Origin: Nymphaea colorata
Lineage: Eukaryota; Streptophyta; Magnoliopsida; Nymphaeales; Nymphaeaceae
Assembly: GCF_008831285.2 (NCBI RefSeq)
Contig: NC_045142.1
Span: forward strand, 4,037,501 to 4,101,500
Length of the DNA: 64,000 bases
Reading direction: 5' to 3'
Positions 36,741 to 50,346 of this stretch are shown in pieces. Every line of letters begins with the position of its first letter. Position 1 is the first letter of the stretch. The notes beneath the pieces were generated by a model, which did not search any database, was not told the origin of the DNA, and saw nothing but the letters and a program-made list of their open reading frames with translations. The position numbers and the translations under genes were made by a program.

Positions 36741-39700
36741 TCACCAAGAGAAAGGGCTTGCACCTAACAAAAAAATCTCATTCTCTACATCCCTCACCCA
36801 TTGGCACACTCGATTGCAAATACTTATCGCGGTTGCCTGCAATTGCATAACAAGAACAGAAGAATTAGTACGACACCAAACAGAAAAATGAAATAAACAG
36901 CTCACAAATCTCAATTCGTAGGATACAAATTTCTATACATAAAAACAGAAAGCCAGCCAGAGACAAGCATGCACGTGTCTCTCATTCAGTTCATGTCTTT
37001 GAGTTTTTTGTTTCCTTATTTTTAACCACATGGAGACCCCTTACATAGCTTAGATGAGACCATGTCATGCCAGTAGCCAGGATAGAAATCTGAACTAGGG
37101 AATCACAACTATGTAATAATAAGAAATAACTATATATAAAGAAACTGAAGCTTCATTTTTTTTTTCCTTTTAATTAATCAAATTTTAAGAGAAAAAATGA
37201 GCATGCAACTGTTTGCAGTTTCACAGAATTGTGAACAATTTGCATGGGTGATAGTCTAACATTCTTTTCCTTGTGTTGACAAATCTTTCTTTGAATCTTC
37301 TACATGCATTCAGTTGGACCAGAATGAAAACACACCTTGTCAGCAAGTGGATCAAATGCTGCATATAGCTCAAAGTCCGGAGTAATCCAGCATAGAAGAA
37401 CTGACATAAATGAAACAAGTTGTCCATGAGCACTGGAACTTGGTCAAGAGAATAATAAATACTGACAGAAAAACATTATGTTTAAGCAAATGAAATAAAG
37501 ATGACAAATACAGGCTTAATGAAATGCTTGAACTACACATGCCAAACTTGGAACTTTAATTTGTTTGCTGTACCAATCAGATACTCCCTGCCTCCCAGGT
37601 GCTAACAATGTTTATAACATCCCAACCAATTGCAACAAGAACCTTCAACATTTTTGATAAGATTAGAAAGAATAATCTTTGATTAACCTCGAAATCTGCC
37701 CTAACTCCTCTTTATATAGACTAGAGGAGAGAGAGAAGTTACAAGAGAAACATCTAAAGGAAAAGTTATTACAAAAGTACCCTCTTAAACCTAAAACTGA
37801 ATATAAACACATCTTAACACTCCCCCTCAAGTTGGAGCGTATATGTCAAATAGGCTCAACTTGGAACAGCAGCTTTGGAATGGTCCCCTTGCAAGAGCCT
37901 TAGTAAAGATATCAGCCGTTTGCCCTGTAGTTGAAATGTGTGAGGTCCTTACAAACCCCTTTTGAATCATGTCTCTAGTATAGTGACAATCTACTTCAAC
38001 ATGCTTGGTTCTTTCATGAAAAGCCGGATTATTAGCAATAAACAGTGCAGCTTTGTTATCACATAACAGTTGCATAGGAAGAGGCACTTCGACAGTAAGA
38101 TCCAACATCAGGGATCTAACCCACATAACTTCAGCAGTACCCTGAGCCATAGCTCTATACTCAGATTCTGCACTTGATCTGGCAACCACAGTTTGCTTCT
38201 TACTCTTCCATGTAACCAAGTTGGATCCAATAAACACACAAAATCCAGTAGTGGATTTTCTGTCTGAGGGGCATCCTGCATAGTCGGCATCAACATACAC
38301 AGATATAGTGAGTGAGGTACCATTCTGAAAGAAGAGTCCCGTTCCTGGTGAATTCTTTAGATACCTAAGAATCATCATAGCAGCATCCCAATGAACTTTC
38401 TTGGGCTTATCCATAAATTGACTCACTCTGCTAACAGCATAGGCAATGTCAGGTCGAGTAACAGTGATGTATAGGAGCTTCCCAACAATCCCTCTATACT
38501 GTCTTGCATCAACATCTTCAGTATCATCATCATACAAGCGGGTATTGATATCCATAGGCGTGGATGCAGGCCGACACCCCAGCATCCCTGTCTCTTGCAA
38601 AACATCAGTAACGTATTTCCTCTGGCACATGATAAGGCCCTTTTGATTTCTGGCAAACTCAATACCAAGGAAATAACGTAGTTCACCAAGGTCCTTGGTG
38701 ACAAAGTGTTGTCCAAGGACATCCTTGATGTTGGAAATCCCCTGATCATCATCCCCTGTAACAATGATATCATCAACATAAACAAGAACTATCACCGTAC
38801 CTGTAGAAGTCTTCTTGACAAAGAGGGAATGGTCGGCCGAAGAACGTCTGAAGCCCTCATTCTCAATATTCTCTGACAATTTCTGAAACCAAGCTCGAGG
38901 ACTCTGTTTCAGACCATAAATCGCCTTTCGCAATCTGCACACTTTCTGACACTCCCCCTCAGCAACAAACCCTGGTGGTTGCTGCATATACACTTCTTCA
39001 TGTAAGTCACCATAGAGAAAGGCATTTTTGACATCAAGCTGTGAGAGGGACCAATTCTTGCTGACAGCCACAGCAAGGAGAATCCGTAAGGAAGCATGTC
39101 GTGCCACAGGAGAGAAGGTATCATAATAATCAACCCCATAAGTTTGGGTATAGCCTTTTGCAACCAGACGAGCCTTATATCTGTCAATACTGCCATCTGC
39201 TCGGTATTTGATAGTAAAGACCCATCTGCAACCAACAATGGCTGCATCAACTGAAGGAGTAACAAGGGTCCAGGTGCCTCTAGACTGAAGAGCATCCATC
39301 TCTTCTTGCATAGCCGCTGCCCATTTGGGATCAGAGAGAGCATCCATGGGATTCTGTGGAAGAGCAATAGCCGACAGCCCCTTGACAAACTGTCGGTACA
39401 TAGGGGTGAGTCTATCCATGGATAAATGACCAGAGATAGGATGCAAAGTGCAACTGCGTTTGCCTTTCCTTTGAGCAATGGGCACATCAAGTTCATTAGG
39501 AGCAGGAACATGCTCGTGACATACTCCTATGTCATCATTACATAAAACATTGTCAGTTGAGTTTGTGTCAGGAATTACCTTGGGCGTGCTGGGTGAAGGC
39601 ACAGGTGCACATTGAACAGGCGCAGCAGGCTTAGTACGACGATGGTAGACAGCCCCAAAACGTGGATCAACTGGGTTTGGACAACTCATGAGAGGTAGAG

Positions 39701-42700
39701 GAAATTGGACTTCATCATTTAATGCAGGCGCCCTTAATTGAGTTCCATTTGGGGAGAAGAAAGAGGTTGATTCAAAAAATGTAACATCAGCACTCACATA
39801 ATACCGACGAGTAGAAGGATCATAACATCGATATCCCTTTTGAGTGCGGGAATAACCAACAAAGATCGTTTTGATGGCCCGAGGAGACAACTTATCTCGC
39901 CCAGGACCAAGCAACTGAACAAAGGCAACACATCCAAAAACACGAGGTGGAACAGAAAACAAGTCTCTGTCAGGAAAGAGGACAGAGATAGGAATAAGGT
40001 CTCCCAACACAGATGACGGCATACGATTAATAAGATAGCATGCTGTGAGAACAGCATCGCCCCAGTAAGAATGGGGAACATGGCTATGTATGATAATGGT
40101 TCTGGCAACATCAAGAATATGACGGTGTTTCCGTTCAGCAACCCCATTTTGTTGGGAGGTATAGGCACAAGAAGTTTGGTGGATGATACCCTTATCCCTG
40201 AAAAATTGTTCCAAAGAGGAAGCACAGAACTCAAGAGCATTGTCAGAGCGCACAATTTTGACACAAGTATCAAACTGAGTCAGAATTTCATTGATAAAAT
40301 TTTTGATTACATGACCCACTTCAGATTTATGCTTCATAAGAAAAACCCAACTAACACGACTATAGTCATCGACAGCAACAAGATAATATCGATGACCTTG
40401 AAGAGCAGGTGTACGACTCGGACCCCAAACATCAAAATGAAGTAACTCAAACACAGAATGGCTACTTCGACTGGGCCGCGGAGGAAAGGATGACCTATGG
40501 TGTTTGCCCAACTGACAAGACTCGCATTGAAAAGAAGACTTGGGAGACAGCTGAGGAAGAACATGCAGCAGTTTCTGAAACGGTAGATGTCCAAAACGTA
40601 AATGCCAAGTATAAGCCGAGGATGAGGACGACCCTGCAGAGGTAGATCCAGCAAAGGGAAAGGGATGCACTAGCCTGTAAAGACCTCCCTGTTCACGGCC
40701 ACTGCCAATCACCCTGCCCGTCAGTATATCCTGAAACACAAGAGAAGAGGAGTCAAATATCGCACGACAGTTTAAATCTCTGGTAATCTGACTGATAGAT
40801 AGTAGGCTATGTGGGAATTCTGGTGCATGAAGAACATGTTGCAATGGTAATGATGAAGTAAGTTGGACCTCTCCAAGTCCAACAACGGGAGAATATTTGC
40901 CATCTGCTAGAATAACCGAGCGACCAGGTGGAGTAGGGACATAAGAAGTAAACTGTGCCTTGTCTCCACAGAGATGTGTCGATGCACCTGAATCAATGAG
41001 CCAATCTGTAGTGTCAGAATACATACCAGATGAAGATGCACTGGCAGCAGTAGTGATAGTAGATGTGGTCGGATCAGGAGCTTGTTGAGGTCTATCTCCA
41101 ATCAAGTGTCTCAACTGAGAGATAATATCATCTGCACGTAACTCACTGGAGGAAACAGGATGTTGAGTCTTAGGCTGCTCTGGAGAATCAGTAAAAACAG
41201 TCTGATTGGCAACAGCTGGACGACCATGTTTCTGCCAACACTTATCCACAGTGTGACCAATGCGATGACAAAACTGACATACTGGGCGCGAAGGGGTATT
41301 GCCACGGCCACGGTATCCTCGTCCTCTGGCAAAGAGGGACCCACCTCTGCCACGAGTAGCAAGCATAGCAGAAGTGGTATCAAGAACAGTCGATGAAGGG
41401 ATTGGAATTCTGCTTAGCCTACTATAAGCTTCATCAATAGGAGGAATCGAGGGACTAGTGAGCATCTGATTCTTTGCTGATTCATAAACAGAGTCTAATC
41501 CAGACAGAAATACTCCGACCATAAGCATATCTCTGTATGCCTTCTGTTGCTCACACTTACATGCAGGAAAGTAGCTGTTTAGTCTCTCAAACATGGACTT
41601 GAGACTAGAATAATAAGTATGTAGAGGGCGACCATCTTGGCGCATCTGATGAATATCATGATGAAGCTGCATAATTCTGGTTTCATTCCTTGCTTGTGAA
41701 TAGGTGGCTGCAAGGGAATCCCACATATCCTTTGCACTTTCCTTATGCAGGACTTCATTGGCAATGTCTTGAGTAAGAGTACCAACAATCCATACCATAA
41801 CCAACGAATTATCTTTAAACCAAGTAGTATATTTTCCTACCTTCTGTACGGGCTCGGGCTCCAATATAAGATGTTCCTTCTCATGAGCGATCAAGGTTCT
41901 TTTTACTTGCATGGCCCACATCTCGTAATTACCCCCATCCATTTTGGTGATAAAGCTGGAAAATGGGGAACTCTTCATCTCTCCCGACGACACAAAGGAA
42001 GAGGTATTAGCGCCGCTGCTAATTTCAGACATCGCTCAACACAATGGAGGAAACCGAGCCACGGAATAGGAAGTGCAGGCAAAAAGAAGACAATCACATA
42101 TCGAAAGACAACATGCTGATCATGAAGCAGTTAACACGGGCAGCAATCCATAAGTCTGATCGGCTGGAAGAGGCAACAACAGAACTGAACGAAGACAGAT
42201 TACCAAAGGCGACAGCGAAGACGCTGAGAGGAAAATCAGCGTGCAGAGCAGCGGCGGAGTAGAGGAGGCGATGCAGCGAAGACGCTGAGAAGAAAATCAG
42301 CGTGCAGGGCAGCGGCGGAGCAGAGGAGAATGGTGGAGACAGCAAGGGCGATGCAGCGTGCAGCGGCAGCGGAGAAGCAACAGTGACAGACGGCGGCGGC
42401 GGGCGGAGGTGACAGTCACGGCGGGCAGCGGCGAAGATGACTGCAACAGCGGACGGAGGCGTCGGGCGGAGAAGACAGCAACGGGCGGAGGCGTCGGGCG
42501 GAGAAGACAGCAACGGGCGGAGGCGTCGGGTGGAGAAGACAGCAACGGGCGGAGGCGTCGGGCGGAGAGGTCAGGACAGCGACTGGCAGAGGCGTCGGGT
42601 GGCGAGGTCAGCGACGGGCGGAGATGGGTGGACACGAGCGGGTGGAGGAAGCGCAGCGATGGGCGCGGTCAGGCGGCGGGCGGCGCCGCTCAATCGGCGC

Positions 42701-45700
42701 GCCAAGGAGGAGGAGACGGCTGCTGCTCTGATACCATGATAAGATTAGAAAGAATAATCTTTGATTAACCTCGAAATCTGCCCTAACTCCTCTTTATATA
42801 GACTAGAGGAGAGAGAGAAGTTACAAGAGAAACATCTAAAGGAAAAGTTATTACAAAAGTACCCTCTTAAACCTAAAACTGAATATAAACACATCTTAAC
42901 AATTTTATTATACCATCCCTTTTTTCAATCCAAGCCTATGACCCCCCAGTCGAGGGCCTATGGTTGCTCGGGGTTATGCAGAAAGCAGATGCGCATGGGA
43001 ATCAAACTTCATCCGCCTCTGTGGCCCACTCCCACTGTGCCAATCTCCCCTCCAGTTAATTCAAATATTTTCCAAGGAGGAATAGTCTTGAATTTGTGTC
43101 TTAGGAGTGATTATTTTCAAGAGGTGAATCTTGTCATAAGTTCCAAAGACTAACTTTTAATGAGATCGTTTTCACCAAAGGGATAAGATGTTGAGCTCTT
43201 ACTAGGAAAGCTACAAATAAATTCTGCCACAGAAAACTAGCTGCATGGGAAATCTGAATTATGACATAAATGATGGCATACAAATTCCCAAATCCTAAAA
43301 ACTAGCTGCATAGAAAATCTGAATTATGAAAATGATTTCTTACTATTTTTATTATGCATTTATCTATCTGGAGATATGTACTTTACCACAATGTTCCCAA
43401 AGCCGATGAGAAGCTTTTGCTTTTCCTTCAACTATGTTTAAATGGTTTTAAATTTTTAATCAAACATAAGCGCCAAAAGAACACAAAAGTAGAAGACTGG
43501 CACAAGCACCATAAGCAGAAAGGTAGAAGACTGATCATAGAGGCACAATAGAGAAACTGAAAAGACAAAGTAAATTGCTTAAGGTCAAAATTTGATTAGT
43601 AGTAAAAATATTTGAAGTAGAAAATTAGAACTTGTAGAAGTGGCGTTGAACATATACTCATCATCCAATTCATTTAGATAACTTCCGTTCAATTAGAAAA
43701 AAAAAAGCTAACCATAATCCTCGTCCCTTCTGAATTGTGTCTTGTGCGGTCCAGTCAACTTGTCGTGCATGGACACATAAAGTCTCTGATATCCCCTGTA
43801 TAATCTGCATGGGAAGTAATACATCTTTTATTGTTCTTTCACCAGCTTATAAATTGCTTTGCTGACTGAAGAAACTCAACAAGTTGAGGGTATTTCTTTC
43901 TTCAATAAGTACCTCTTTTGCTGTTTCTGACCTTGGAGAGGTGGTGAAAACTCTGAAGCTACATACTGGTCTAAGTAAATACTCCGGTACATGAAATGCC
44001 AAAGTCCAGCTGGACCACCAACACCATTGTTTATGGCTCTGGTTGGAGAACCTGGAGCTGACCTTTCTTGACCAAGATGAGGTGATGCAGACCCTGAGCG
44101 TGGATTTGTATCAAGAGGAAGATCCTCAACTCTAAGACCACCATCAAGCTCGGATCTTTGAACTTCACAAAGGACATTAGACTTCAGAAGCACATTCTCA
44201 ATGCGAAACCTATAATACAAAAGATAATGAACGCAGCCAATTATTTTTCAAACAGAAGGGGAGAAACAATCCCAAAAACAGACATTTAAGACTTTAAGTC
44301 ATTGTGCCTATATATTAACTGAATTCTGTCTCTTCCTCATCATTAAGGCACCTATACAAATGAGTACTTCCCTCACCAGAGAAGATCCCTACCTGCAATC
44401 TTTAAGATGATAGAAGGCATCTGAACTAGTAGTAAGCAACATCAAGTATGTGTCAACCTGTCATGAAAAGAATTACATAAATCTCAGGCTGTATTAGATA
44501 ATATCACTCAGTTTTTGTTTTTCAACCAACCAGAAGACTGACAACTGCCCTTCACTCAATGACATTCATCTTTAAATGTGGCTTAGAATCAATGCTTATG
44601 ATTAATTCTGGAGCATACACTTGGCCATGGAAATATACAAGCACTTATATACCAATCTATGCAGGTGGTTGTCATCCCTCTCTTTACGCTAAGATGCTAA
44701 AACTCAGGAAATATTTTGAAGACAATTTATCAAACTTTGAAATCAAGGAATTCCTACAAATTTCAAGCTAGATGTCGACATTGCAACATATGGATCAAAC
44801 TTGGCACACTACGCTTGTGCTTATTTCCAATTTCTGATAGATATATGAACTTCCTTTTCCCCTTTTTTTGGAGGATGAGAGGAAGAAGGGACTTTGAGAT
44901 TTTGCAAAGCGACTTACATCTAAATAGCTAACATAGGCATAGAGAAATGCCATGGGATTGAATCTTGGCAAGCAAATTGGTGAGAAAGATTCAGATGTCC
45001 TGCAGAAGGCAACATGAACAACATACGTAAGATACACATGCATGATGTAGAAACAATACGATAAAGAAAGTGTATTACCCGCAGGGATAGGCATCATTAC
45101 ATATTCCTGAAAATTGACATAGGAAAGCAGTTGTATGTGTTTGTGTGTCACAAATATATATTAATGAGGCAAAGAAGATGAACACTATCTCAAGTGAAAA
45201 CTTTTAACAGCAACCTCAGATTCTATACTAAAACCATCAAGATTATAGTTTATATCATTCTGCAATTTGTAACAAATTTTGGAAAGAGAAATAACAGAAA
45301 TTGGAATAATTTAAACGAGCAAAACAAGCAAAATTGATACATAATTTCATAACATAATGTCAACTGTATCTAATACTGGAAAATCTGGGATGCCTGTGTC
45401 CATAAAATGTCTTTGGTGTGCCCAACTGCCGTGCTATGTCTAGCCTTATAGTAAAGTAGGACTGTAAAGGCCTCCAGTACGCATTAGTAAGTAACTGATT
45501 TTTTAGACATGAACAGTTAGCATGTTGTAGCAGTGAAGTATATCATGATGATTACTCATTAAATAACAAAGTTATCCCTTTCAAACTCATCTCGTACTGT
45601 AGTAACTGAGCCTGCAAATCTTCAAAAGTTGGCAACTATGGCAAACACTGTTGGGATGTAGTCAATACATGATATTTCGGGCCTAGCCCATTCAATGTCT

Positions 45701-48700
45701 GCCCAACTTTATTTATCTGCAACTTCATATCCAATCACAACTAATTGATTCGAAATTTTAGCAACTTGATGTTTTTCTTTTGTCATTTTTTTTTTTTTTG
45801 GGATGAGCACAGAACTATGCAAAGAGTGGTTCTGTCAATTGTTGTGTATTTGAGAAGTATGTTAGTTGAAATCAGGGCAAAGTCCAAAAACACTGGCTAA
45901 AAGTAAAACAGTAGGCAGAACAAAGATAATAAAAGAATAAACAATAGCACACGTTGGAAGTGAACCAAAGCATCAGCTGAAGAAGAATAAATTGGTTTTA
46001 ATAACTGAGACGTGCAAGAGAATTTGATCCAGATGACAACCAAAAAGGACAAAATATAGAGACATCAAAAACTTAAATGACTGATGTAATCAATTGCCAA
46101 AAAGTCATGATGAAGTTGAATAGCCAGAAAAGGAAGGCAGAATAATGTTAAGAAAGGGGAGCACGACAGAGAGGAATAAAGAGAGATGGAAGGAGGAAGA
46201 AATGGAATGGGAGGACACAGAGAAGGTTCAAGAGCAGGTCCCACACATCATAACAAATGATCTCAAAAGTCTAAGAAGCCCTTTCATTTATTGATTGAAA
46301 AGGAAGAACATGACTCTTACATAAATGACAACTCGGACACAACTTATCACAAGAACTGAAACTTAGGAAGAAGACCTTCTAACACAAGCCTCTCAACAAA
46401 GACACGACTACAATGACCAAACTGTGAATGCCAAATATTTGGCCTCTTACATTTATCAAGACTATAAACTCCAGGGTTTTGAGACGAGATAGATTGACAA
46501 ACTGACTTTGACTCATGGCAGACAACAACTGCAGGATCTTCTTGAAGAACTACATCTCTCTCCTTTAGGGAACATCTTCCTCATTGTAATATCCTTGACA
46601 AAGTGAATTCAGTAGCGGAATTGTATCCAAATTTACAATTCTGCTACTGAATTCACTTTGTCAAGCATATTACAATGAGGAAGATGTTCCCTAAAGGAGA
46701 GAGATGCAGAGACATGTAGTTCTTCAACAAGATCCTGCAGTTGTTGTCCGCCATGAGTCAAAGTCAGTTTGTCAATCTATCTCGTCTCAAAATCCTGGAG
46801 TTTATAGTCTTGATAAATGTAATAGGGCAAATATTTGGCATTCACAGTTTGGTCATTGTAGTCGTGTCTTTGTTGAGAGGCTTGTGTTAGAAGGTCTTCT
46901 TCCTAAGTTTCAGTTCTTGTGATAAGTTTTGTCCGAGTTGTCATTTATGTAAGAGTCATGTTCTTCCTTTTCAATCAATAAATGAAAGGGCTTCTCAGCC
47001 TTTTGAGATCATTTGTTATGATGTGTGGGACCTGCTCTTGAACCTTCAAATTCTGAAAGTAAACATTATGTTCTTTTCCTTGACAACTTTTCTCATTTTA
47101 CATGGATATACTTCATGAAAGATAAGTTTGAAGTATCCCGTACTTAGAATATAAACATTCTTTTGTTGATCTAAAATTTGGTATAAACATTTTTTCTGTT
47201 CAAGTCACTTTGTTCAAGATTTTCAAAACCTTCCACTTCTAGGAGAATATCATCGACACTATGAACAGAAACCTCATTTAGAAAGTTTTGAACTAGTTTG
47301 TTCATATTTTTGACATAGACCGTTAAGGAAATATTGCTTCTCAACATGATATTGTGTAATTTAAGATACTTATTAGATTTCCAGGCTGGCTCACAAATAA
47401 CATATTTCATTCTATCCTTTAAAGAAAAAGAGAAAATTTTCTGACTTATTAATATGTCACCTTTTTGGGGAAGACAAACTTTCCCTCCAAACAATATCGA
47501 TAAGTGATGTCCTTGCTTCTACTCGTCTAGTCATCCTTTGAAAGTAGACCCCATGATTAGTTAGCAAGGGAGAATTTGGCCACACTGGCACAAATTCTTA
47601 TTTCCACAAGGTTAAGAATCCAAGAAATTACATTGAATTGAAGTCTTCCATTTCTATTCAAGCATTTTTTCCTATTCCTCAACAACTTTGATCCTTTCAT
47701 CTACTTCAAGATTCTTGATTTCTTGATCAAATCCAGCACGTTGAACACTGGGTTTCCTTTTTGTTCCATCAAGATATCCTCACAAACCTCTCCTTTTGGA
47801 TGTGATGCTTCACATTTGAAGTCCACATTGCATAGTTGGTTGAGTTGAGTTTGTAGGGAATAATAGCACTCTTGATGACGTTCAAGAGATAGAATCAAGG
47901 GAAAACTGGAGAAATACCAAAGAAGCAAAGATACGCCACTCTTGATGAAGTTCAAGAGATAGAATCAAGGGAAAACTGGAGAAATACCAAAGAAGCAAAG
48001 ATACGCAGCAGCAAGAGATGTAAAAGTACAAGTCTTTACAAACAGCCTAGAATGAAGGCTCGTAGGATATCTCTCATCAAATATGCCAGTGCCCTGATCA
48101 CTCTTAATATTTTACCAGTGACACTAAAAAAGACATAATTACATACCAAATAGTAAAAAGGAACTTTTATTATACCCTAATAGTCATCTCAAGAAGCATA
48201 ATTATTATGCTGCAGTGCCCCTTATTCAAAACATTACAGGCTGGACACAGCCAGTCAAAGACTAAACATTAGACACTCTAATGGCTAGACACAGATTACA
48301 CACGCCCTTCAAGGGCATTTGTTTTATTACAACAAACAAAAAAGAGACAACCGGAAAAACAGAAATAGGAGAGATAAAATACAATAATTTACATTAACAT
48401 GCATACAAATATATACATATGTATATACTGTGATAGTACATACATGTAAACATATCTATATATGCATGTCTCTTAGACATACAACAATATATATGCATAT
48501 ATTTTAACACCTAATAAAATGTTGTACAACACAAACTGCAGTAAATATTCTGGCAATTAGAAATTATTGACGTCCTATCAGAAAACCATTCAAAATTTCA
48601 AATTGCAAATACTAAGATGGGACTCTTAGATCTCAAACAAATAATAGATTCTTAAAAATATACTTCTCTTACCTGAATGACTCTGAGGATAACACAAAAT

Positions 48701-50280
48701 TTGAAAGCAAAAGCATGTCATCTGGATGGAGTGATGCTTTTTGAGCTCCCACAAGGCTGATAACCTGCAGACTTTATATTCTAAGTCTTGTCAACTGTCC
48801 AAGCTAATACACAATACCAACCACAATGGAAAAACATATAAACCCAAAAACGATACTAATGATGGATTTTTTCAGAAAATACCATTGTGGTTTTTGCAAA
48901 ACTTTCATTTTGAGAATGTTGTCAAAATGTAAAGATAGTTCTTTTTCAATTTTTTTTTCGCATTTTTACTATGATATTTTGAAAATATCAGCAATATTTG
49001 TGATGCTATGCATACATACAAACACACACACACATATTAGTTGTGTCCCCCACCCAAGCTTTTTGAAACTGTTTGTCCACACACAGCTGTATCTAAACCT
49101 GGTGGATCCAAACCTTCCATTGGTAACCAATGGTCGATCCAAAATACTCCTGCTTCTAGAGAGTATCATTTAAGGTAGGTGATGGGACATTGAGGAGAAA
49201 ACAGAGAGGAAGGAAAGAGGAATTGTAGAAAAAAGGAGAAAAGCTTCAATAACATTTTATTATTCAAATATAGAAGTTCAGAAAAAACACCTAATAACAT
49301 ACAAGGATGTGCAGACACGGGGCAATTTTGTGTATACGGACTTCCAGAATACACCTATTTCCCTGTTACCACAGCCAATAAATTCTGAATAAAAACAACA
49401 AACCTTGTGTTTGCACATTAATATAGCAAATAAGACTCCGGAGTCAGCAACATCTTGCAAAATAGCGCCTGCAGCCTGCCTGGTGGAGTAAGCAAGAGGA
49501 AGGCACGTATATGCATGAAGAAAACTAGCTGGATTCCTACAAAACAATTTACAAAACCATATATTTATGTGGGATGTCCAAGTATAACATGAAAAAGAAA
49601 AAGTGGACTACCATTTTAAAATAAAGCTAAGATGTTGAGACTCACTTCATCAGGGACAATATAGGCTAATGTTTTTTATATATTCTATCACAGAAGGAAC
49701 AGAATTTCTCAACATTTGTCATCAGCATGCTATGGTAAAGAAATACAAACAAGGAAAAAGACCGTCTCTTCCAGAAAGAACTCAGAGTAGTTAATAACCT
49801 TGCTAACATGCACAAAAAAACCTATTTAAAGCTAAGAAGTGCAGATTCATCCAATACTTGCACAAAAGAAAGCCTGAAGGTAGGAACTAATGGAGCTATA
49901 GCATCAGCAGCATCCTGCCTTCTAAGGTTCCATATTAACAAAGACAAATAACCCAATATTCATGGGGGAACGTTAGAATAAAAAATTTTTTAGGCATTAT
50001 AAGGAGCAAGCCAAGAATCTGATTGAAAAAGTCTCATAATAAACAAATAATACTTAAGGATAGTAAGCTAACCTTATCTTTAATAGAAAGCACTCAGCTT
50101 CATTCAAATATTAATAACATTGATTTCCTTGTTAAGTTCATGTGCTTTCAGAGTCAGGTATATTTGTCAAAATAATGGAAAGGGTGAAGGCAAAGAGCAC
50201 ATTTGCCTTGTCACAGGCAGGATGATCTATATTCCTTAAGAAAGTTCAAATTAGAGAAAAATTGCCATAGGGTCAGCCAA

Positions 50281-50346
<66 letters not shown>

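Larger units (their letters stand above)
37655..42901 (-). mobile_element. Complete Ty1/copia LTR retrotransposon in MON1 intron 12
   Basis: The 5247 bp element is in the same transcriptional sense as MON1. All parts are present: two 165 bp LTRs, a tRNA-iMet primer site, a leader of about 700 bp, one uninterrupted gag-pol frame of 1401 codons, a polypurine tract and a 5 bp target duplication (atttt). By eye the two LTRs are identical, so insertion is recent. The intact frame suggests it could be autonomous. Domain order (protease, integrase, reverse transcriptase, RNase H) places it in Ty1/copia, not Ty3/gypsy. It lies about 250 bp from MON1 exon 13 and 800 bp from exon 12. Confidence 0.97.

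Noticed and set aside
38108-41788. Many other frames of 60-200 codons inside the copia element
   Set aside because: Alternative-frame or antisense shadows of the intact gag-pol frame.
42094-42768. Several open frames of 70-139 codons on both strands next to the copia gag start
   Set aside because: They run through the GC-rich leader and its 32 bp repeats. The translations are Arg/Ala/Gly or Ser/Pro low-complexity and shift frame with the repeat.
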